64,000 nt of DNA from Sphingobacteriia bacterium RIFOXYC2_FULL_35_18 (GTDB taxonomy: Bacteria > Bacteroidota > Bacteroidia > Chitinophagales > Chitinophagaceae). A program made the position numbers and the translations under genes. Shown here one piece after another: positions 59,166-64,000 of the stretch. The stretch spans positions 1 to 64,000 of the forward strand of contig MIAG01000001.1 of NCBI GenBank assembly GCA_001829005.1, written 5' to 3'. Numbering within the stretch: position 1 is the stretch's first letter; each line of letters begins with the position of its first letter. Below the pieces are notes generated by a model that was not told where the DNA came from, did not search any database, and worked only from the letters and a program-made list of their open reading frames with translations.

Positions 59166-59957
59166 TCAGCCCATATTTTCTACCAATAGCTTATAAATCA
59201 GGGCCATTGGTAAAATTTCCACGGCGCAAAGGTAAAGGAAAAAATGAAAAGGATTCAGTTGAAGATCAGTTCTAAGAAGGCCAAATGACACCAGGTACCG
59301 GTAAATAAATAACAATGTTACAACACCGAAAGAGATGGTGGCAACAATCCCGCCAATTGTTGGGTCAGCAAAAGCCAATAATACAGTTAGGGGGAGCAAT
59401 ACCACTCCCATTATTCGGTTTACAACTGCAACCAAAAATAAATAGGATGCAGCAGATGCGCTATTATTAAAAACCCAGCCTGCAAATGAAATAAAAAGGT
59501 ATTTACCTAAATAGATAATACCCAAAACAGCAGTAACATATGCATAAAGCAACCAAAATTGCAAACTTGCCCACTGGTTGTATTGAATTACCAGAGTGAT
59601 AAACATTCCAGTGGATAGCAAGAAAAGTAAGTTGATGAGCAAGGATGCAAAACTATCCTGTGTTAACTGTTCCTTAGTTTGCTTTTGTCTTAATGAAGTT
59701 TGAAAAAACAGTTTGAATAGATTTTGAAAATATTTAGGAAAGGCCGACTTTATAAAACCTAATAAAAAAACCAAGACAACCAGGGTATAAAAAAGCGCGT
59801 CCTTCGATTCTTTTTGGTGATAATCTACCACCATATAAATAGCGCGCTTATTTAATGGTAGGTATGGATGAAATGGCAAGAGGCTTGTATCCTGCTGCGC
59901 AGAAACCAATAGCCCCATTGTTGCAAAAAATAAAATCAAAAAAAGTCGCAGCTGCAT
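59166..59957 (-). CDS. DUF4271 integral membrane protein
   Basis: 263 residues with a signal-like N-terminus and about six membrane segments (FYTLVVLVFLLGFI, LLINLLFLLSTGMFITLVI, FWLLYAYVTAVLGIIYLGKYL, ATISFGVVTLLFIYRYLV, LYLCAVEILPMALIYKLLV). It fits DUF4271, found beside the uroporphyrinogen-III synthase and gldK genes in Bacteroidota. The function is unknown, though the conserved neighbourhood suggests a link to the T9SS. Confidence 0.85.
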   Translation of the reverse strand: MQLRLFLILFFATMGLLVSAQQDTSLLPFHPYLPLNKRAIYMVVDYHQKESKDALFYTLVVLVFLLGFIKSAFPKYFQNLFKLFFQTSLRQKQTKEQLTQDSFASLLINLLFLLSTGMFITLVIQYNQWASLQFWLLYAYVTAVLGIIYLGKYLFISFAGWVFNNSASAASYLFLVAVVNRIMGVVLLPLTVLLAFADPTIGGIVATISFGVVTLLFIYRYLVSFGLLRTDLQLNPFHFFLYLCAVEILPMALIYKLLVENMG

Positions 59958-60035
59958 TCCTACAAAATTATTGATTGATAATGATTAAACGTTCAGGTTA
60001 GCAGAACAATGCTAATTTTAATTTTTAAATAGCAA

Positions 60036-61172
60036 ATGGCAGGTATTTATATTCATATCCCTTTTTGTAGAAAAGCTTGCAACTATTGTAATTTTCATTT
60101 TTCTACCAATCATCAATTGATTGATCAAGTGATTAAAGCAATTATTCATGAAATAGAACTACAAAAAACCTATCTCTCTGAACCCATTGAAACCCTTTAT
60201 TTTGGGGGAGGTACCCCGTCATTGTTGAATCGAGCCCATTTAGCTAAAATCATGGATGCAGTTAAACTGCACTTCAATTTAATGCCTCATGCAGAAATAA
60301 CACTGGAGGCTAATCCTGATGATATTAATGATGAGCAACTAAATTATTGGGTTGAATTAGGCATTAATCGTTTGAGTATCGGCATTCAGTCTTTCAGAGA
60401 AGAAGATCTTCAATGGATGGGGCGCGCGCACAATGCTGATCAAGCATTGGCTTGTATTGGTTTAGCACAATCAGCAGGAATTCAAAATATTTCGATTGAT
60501 TTAATTTATGGTGGACCAAGTTTATCGAATAAAGATTGGATACAGAATCTTGAAATTGCCATTAAAATGGGAGTTCCCCATTTATCCTGTTATGCTTTAA
60601 CGGTAGAACCCAAAACTGCACTAGCGCATAAAATTAATAAGCAAGAACTACCCAATGTAGATGCTGCACACCAAGCTGCTCATTTTGCCATTTTACAAGA
60701 AATGACTGCTGCTGCTGGATTTGAACAATATGAAATTTCCAATTTTTCACTGCCTGGCAAAAGAAGTATACACAACTCCAATTATTGGTCAGGACAATTT
60801 TATTTAGGGATTGGACCTGCTGCCCATTCTTTTAACGGCCTAAGCAGGCAGTGGAATATTAGTAATAATGCTTTATATATTAAATCTTTAGCCCAAAGTA
60901 CCGTTCCTTTCGAAAAGGAAGAACTAACCCTTGTTCAACAAACGAATGAATACATCATGACTGCCCTCAGAACCATTGAGGGTATTGATGCAAATAGATT
61001 GGATGCTATTGCTGGCAAAGAAACTTTTGATGTCATTTTAAAAGATGCCGCCCACAATATAAAAGACGGCTTGTTGGTGTATAATCATCCACACTTATGC
61101 CTTTCATCTGCTGGCAAGTTTATGGCAGATGGAATTGCTGCGCACTTATTTAGAGAGGAGGAAGCCAATTAA
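60036..61172 (+). CDS. hemW: Radical SAM heme chaperone HemW
   Basis: 378 residues. The radical-SAM cluster motif is CRKACNYC (CxxxCxxC) near residue 11, within GIYIHIPFCRKACNYCNFHF. Further motifs are TLYFGGGTPSLL, ITLEANPDD, RLSIGIQSF, HFAILQEMTAAAGFEQYEIS and the HemW-type C-terminal domain (GIGPAAHSFNG). HemW lacks the extra Cys of HemN and is a heme-binding chaperone, not a coproporphyrinogen oxidase; the CxxxCxxC followed by NF rather than a fourth Cys fits that. Confidence 0.93.
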   Translation: MAGIYIHIPFCRKACNYCNFHFSTNHQLIDQVIKAIIHEIELQKTYLSEPIETLYFGGGTPSLLNRAHLAKIMDAVKLHFNLMPHAEITLEANPDDINDEQLNYWVELGINRLSIGIQSFREEDLQWMGRAHNADQALACIGLAQSAGIQNISIDLIYGGPSLSNKDWIQNLEIAIKMGVPHLSCYALTVEPKTALAHKINKQELPNVDAAHQAAHFAILQEMTAAAGFEQYEISNFSLPGKRSIHNSNYWSGQFYLGIGPAAHSFNGLSRQWNISNNALYIKSLAQSTVPFEKEELTLVQQTNEYIMTALRTIEGIDANRLDAIAGKETFDVILKDAAHNIKDGLLVYNHPHLCLSSAGKFMADGIAAHLFREEEAN

Positions 61173-61174
61173 TC

Positions 61175-61546
61175 TTAGTGAATATTGTCAACGGTTGTAT
61201 CTACTGTTTGCAATAAACTCATGACAATTGGATAGAAATCGTGTTTCTGTGGATGCTTCTCATTCAACTTGTCGGCAATCTGATTGATGGCCATTAACAA
61301 ATTGTCTTTATTTATACTTTCAGTATGAATATGATTGGGCTTATGTATTTCAAAGTCGTCTCTCAATAATTCCATTAATGAAACCTCTAAAATTTTAGAC
61401 AACTCTTTGATATGCTTCACGGTAAGTTGGGTATAACCATTCTCGATTTTGCTGTATGCATTTTGAGAGATACCCATTTGTTTTGCTACAAAATCTTGGG
61501 TGTAATTTCTTTGTTCTCTTACTTTTCTTATAATCGTTTCTGGCAC
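61175..61546 (-). CDS. XRE-family transcriptional regulator
   Basis: 123 residues. The start codon is GTG at 61546 (CAC on the plus strand). A helix-turn-helix of the Cro/CI type spans residues ~8-62 (VREQRNYTQDFVAKQMGISQ, YSKIENGYTQLTVKHIKELS). The C-terminal half is helical without a known domain. It ends 3 bp from the convergent hemW stop. The target is unknown. Confidence 0.88.
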   Translation of the reverse strand: MPETIIRKVREQRNYTQDFVAKQMGISQNAYSKIENGYTQLTVKHIKELSKILEVSLMELLRDDFEIHKPNHIHTESINKDNLLMAINQIADKLNEKHPQKHDFYPIVMSLLQTVDTTVDNIH

Positions 61547-61596
61547 TGTTGATAGTTTAGCTATTAATTACATATTTTAATATATTTTGTTTAAAA

Positions 61597-62592
61597 CTAT
61601 ATTAAAAAACTTTCAATTTGTTTAAACCCATCTTCTGCTGGCAGTTGTTCCCATAGGATGGAATAGATGGCACTGGCAATAGGCATATTGGCTAAAATCG
61701 TATTATTGGTTTTATGAATACACTTACTGGCAAAGTAGCCTTCGGGCAACATATTGAGTTCAAGTTGTGCCGATTTAACTGAATACCCCTTACCCAACAT
61801 ATTACCAAATGTGCGGTTCCTACTGAATAAAGAATAACAGGTTACCAATAGATCTCCCAAATAAACAGAAGCCGTATAATTTTTTTCGATACAGGTTCCA
61901 GGGGCAACCTTTTCTAAAAATCCGCCCATTTCGTTGGCACAATTGGCAATATATACACTCAGAAAATTATCGCCATATTCTAAGCCATGCGCAATACCTG
62001 CACCTAAAGCATAAATATTTTTCATTACCGCTGCATACTGCACTCCTACTACATCGGTATTCACTACCGTATTAATATAATCAGTTTTAAAACATGCAGC
62101 AATGGCAGCAGTTTCTACTTCATCGGCACCTGAAAAAGTGAGATAAGATAATTTTTCCGCAGCTACTTCTTCAGCATGACAGGGTCCTAATAAAGTAAAA
62201 TAATTGTTCAATGGAAACTGAACAGTCTCTGCTAAATACTCGTGTAATAATTGGTTCTTAGTAGGCGTAATTCCTTTTACGGCAGAAACAATTTTTTTAC
62301 CCACCCATTTTTCTGCAGAAACCTGCATCAAAGCATCTTCCACATAAGCAGAAGGAACGGCAATTACTATTACATCTGAGGCTTCAATTACCGCATTAAT
62401 ATCAGTAGTCAATTGTAACTGTGCGGGATTAAAATAAGCGGTGCTTAAGTAATGAGGATTGTGTTTTCTCTTTTTAAAATAATGAATACTATCCTCGTTT
62501 CGGATAAACCAATGAATGGTATTGCCGCTATCGGTGAGAATTTTAGCTAAAGCAGTTGCCCAGCTTCCACCTCCAATAATTCCAAACTGCAT
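61597..62592 (-). CDS. gpsA: Glycerol-3-phosphate dehydrogenase [NAD(P)+]
   Basis: 331 residues, standard length. N-terminal Rossmann motif FGIIGGGSWATALAKIL, the NAD contacts VIVIAVPSAYVEDAL, and the catalytic Lys in the AAVMKNIYALGAGIAHGLE segment. It makes sn-glycerol-3-phosphate for phospholipid synthesis. It lies downstream of the efflux adaptor gene, separated by a terminator hairpin. Confidence 0.95.
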   Translation of the reverse strand: MQFGIIGGGSWATALAKILTDSGNTIHWFIRNEDSIHYFKKRKHNPHYLSTAYFNPAQLQLTTDINAVIEASDVIVIAVPSAYVEDALMQVSAEKWVGKKIVSAVKGITPTKNQLLHEYLAETVQFPLNNYFTLLGPCHAEEVAAEKLSYLTFSGADEVETAAIAACFKTDYINTVVNTDVVGVQYAAVMKNIYALGAGIAHGLEYGDNFLSVYIANCANEMGGFLEKVAPGTCIEKNYTASVYLGDLLVTCYSLFSRNRTFGNMLGKGYSVKSAQLELNMLPEGYFASKCIHKTNNTILANMPIASAIYSILWEQLPAEDGFKQIESFLI

Positions 62593-62637
62593 ATGGCTGT
62601 TTTATCGCTAATAATTCAGCAAACATACAGAAAAACA

Positions 62638-62662
62638 AATGGACGGTAATTAGCCGTCCATT
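62638..62662 (-). terminator. Terminator after the efflux adaptor gene
   Basis: AATGGACGG/CCGTCCATT, a perfect 9-bp stem around TAATTAG, with TGTTTTTCTG following on the minus strand. Confidence 0.8.
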
Positions 62663-62683
62663 GTTGAAATATTATCTAAAAAA

Positions 62684-64000
62684 TTAATCTTTTTTCTTTT
62701 CTTCAAATAACTTGTCTTTTTCTACAACAGTAACCAAGTTGCCATCCTTTAGCATCTTGCTTACAATAGAGTAAGGACCAGTAATTACTTTATCGCCTTC
62801 TTTCAGACCTTCAGTAATTTCAATATTGTTCAAATCTTGAATGGCAGTTTTTACTTTTACCTTCTTCACTTTATTATCTGCCTGCAAAATAAATACCACT
62901 TCTTCAATTGAGTCATCAGAAGAAACAGATTTTTGTTCTACTTTTTCAACTTGAGCTACTTTGTTGTCGGTTTTCTTCTCGTCTTTTTTCTCTTTCTGGT
63001 CTTCTTTACTATCTCTTGTGGTAACGGCATTCAAAGGAACAGACAGTACATTGTATTTACTCTTTGTTTGTATATCAGCACTTGCAGTCATACCCGGACG
63101 GAAAGGAAAAGATCTACCAGGAATAACCAAGTCTTTATAACTTTCTTGCAATAAACGAATATGCACTTTGTAGTTGGTTACTTCGGCACTTGCATTGGCA
63201 GTAAGTGTATTACCTGTGCTAGGATTTGCAATTTTATATACAATGCCTTTGAACTTTCTGCTGGTATAGGCGTCTACTTCTACAATAGCTGTATCGCCTA
63301 ATTTAACTTTAGGAATATCATTTTCACCCACGTCAACCCTTACTTCAAAACTACGCATATCTGCCACTCGCATCATTTCGGTACCAACGTTAAAGCTGTT
63401 ACCTGCAACACGCTCTCCTTTTTTAATAGCCAACAAACTAATCACCCCATCCATTGGTGAAGTAATTAATGTTCTTCCAATATCTTTATTGGCTCTGTTT
63501 AATTGCGCTTGAACACTTTGCACACCCGCTTTTGCGCTTTTGATTCCTTCCATTGCAGCATTGTAATTGGCTCTTGCACTTTTAACTGCTTGCTCAGCTT
63601 GTTCAAATTCTAAGCGGCTGATTACTTTCTCATCCAATAATTTCTTTTGGCGATTGTATTGTGTTTCAGCTTGATCTAATGTGGCTTTAATTGCCGCAGA
63701 CTGCGCGGTTGTGTTTGAAACCTGTGCTTGTTGCTGACTAACGCCTGCAGCCACCTGATCTCTTTGAGAGTTTAATATGTCTGCATAAATTCTAGCCAAC
63801 ACTTGTCCTCTTTTAACAGTGTCACCTTCAGCAACAGTTAATTCAACTATTTCACCGCTTACGTCGGGACTTATTTTTACTTCAATTTCAGGATATACTT
63901 TTCCACTCGCATTTACTGTTTCAATAATTGTTCTGCGTTGTACCGCTTCAGCAGTAACTTTTATTCCTTCTTCTTTACCTATTACTCCTGCTTTCTTTAG
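62684..64000 (-). CDS. HlyD/MacA-type periplasmic adaptor of an efflux system (5' end outside window)
   Basis: The frame is open to base 64000, so the start lies outside; at least 438 residues are visible. The first lipoyl/biotinyl half (VNASGKVYPEIEVKISPDVS, GEIVELTVAEGDTVKRGQVL) is followed by an alpha-helical hairpin (~residues 90-170 of the visible part, AETQYNRQKKLLDEKVISRL), the second lipoyl half (GRTLITSPMDGVISLLAIKK) and a beta-barrel domain. A charged Lys/Glu-rich insert (DSKEDQKEKKDEKKTDNK) and a C-terminal membrane-proximal domain follow. It would link an inner-membrane ABC or RND pump to a TolC-like channel. The pump gene is probably further along the operon, outside the window or elsewhere. 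Confidence 0.88.
   Translation of the reverse strand, partial: LKKAGVIGKEEGIKVTAEAVQRRTIIETVNASGKVYPEIEVKISPDVSGEIVELTVAEGDTVKRGQVLARIYADILNSQRDQVAAGVSQQQAQVSNTTAQSAAIKATLDQAETQYNRQKKLLDEKVISRLEFEQAEQAVKSARANYNAAMEGIKSAKAGVQSVQAQLNRANKDIGRTLITSPMDGVISLLAIKKGERVAGNSFNVGTEMMRVADMRSFEVRVDVGENDIPKVKLGDTAIVEVDAYTSRKFKGIVYKIANPSTGNTLTANASAEVTNYKVHIRLLQESYKDLVIPGRSFPFRPGMTASADIQTKSKYNVLSVPLNAVTTRDSKEDQKEKKDEKKTDNKVAQVEKVEQKSVSSDDSIEEVVFILQADNKVKKVKVKTAIQDLNNIEITEGLKEGDKVITGPYSIVSKMLKDGNLVTVVEKDKLFEEKKKD

Overview
The window looks like chromosomal DNA of a low-GC member of the Bacteroidota, most likely a chitinophagid (Sediminibacterium-like). It holds a complete gliding/type IX secretion core (gldK-gldL-gldM-gldN), proteins with T9SS-type C-terminal sorting domains, two TonB-dependent receptors, DUF1501/DUF1800 proteins, and several -7 elements that match the Bacteroidota pattern TAnnTTTG. 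The genus is inference. I saw no rRNA, tRNA, CRISPR array or insertion sequence.

Layout. 1-6.9 kb is a visibly AT-rich accessory island. It carries the end of a membrane thioredoxin protein, a TlpA-like thioredoxin protein, a Cys-rich peptide precursor with a double-glycine leader, two glycosyltransferase-like proteins and a stand-alone GT51 peptidoglycan transglycosylase. Its right edge is a scar: the last 80 codons of a second TlpA-like gene joined to the first ~23 codons of yifB/comM. 7-13.7 kb has a metallophosphoesterase/beta-propeller protein, small CoA-binding and CDGSH proteins, and a TonB receptor divergent from a DtxR/MntR-type regulator with a palindromic operator between them. 13.7-20.7 kb is a minus-strand housekeeping run (dnaX, acyltransferase-like, L,D-transpeptidase, rsmE, dnaB), followed by a gene-free stretch with DnaA-box-like sites. 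21-31.5 kb is mostly plus strand: hemerythrin fusion, NDH-2, pheT, zapA, rny, rplS, tatA, gatA and a lytic transglycosylase. 32-37 kb has an ABC exporter, a kelch-like membrane protein and a DUF4143 ATPase. 37.3-42.7 kb encodes a T9SS cargo protein and a 1600-residue repetitive fibre-like protein. 42.8-50.6 kb has a TonB receptor, the DUF1501/DUF1800 pair and a divergent ECF sigma factor with its partner. 51-64 kb has uvrC, the gldKLMN operon, hemD-like, DUF4271, hemW, an XRE regulator, gpsA and a truncated efflux adaptor.

How genes work together. The gld operon encodes the secretion machine that would export the sorting-domain proteins at 37.4 and 45.3 kb. The island at the left edge combines a GG-leader Cys-rich precursor, two thioredoxin-fold proteins and glycosyltransferases. 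These are the kinds of parts found in glycocin (sublancin-type) clusters, although no member of this locus can be called a known glycocin enzyme from sequence alone. This island and its junction with comM are the main candidates for something undescribed.
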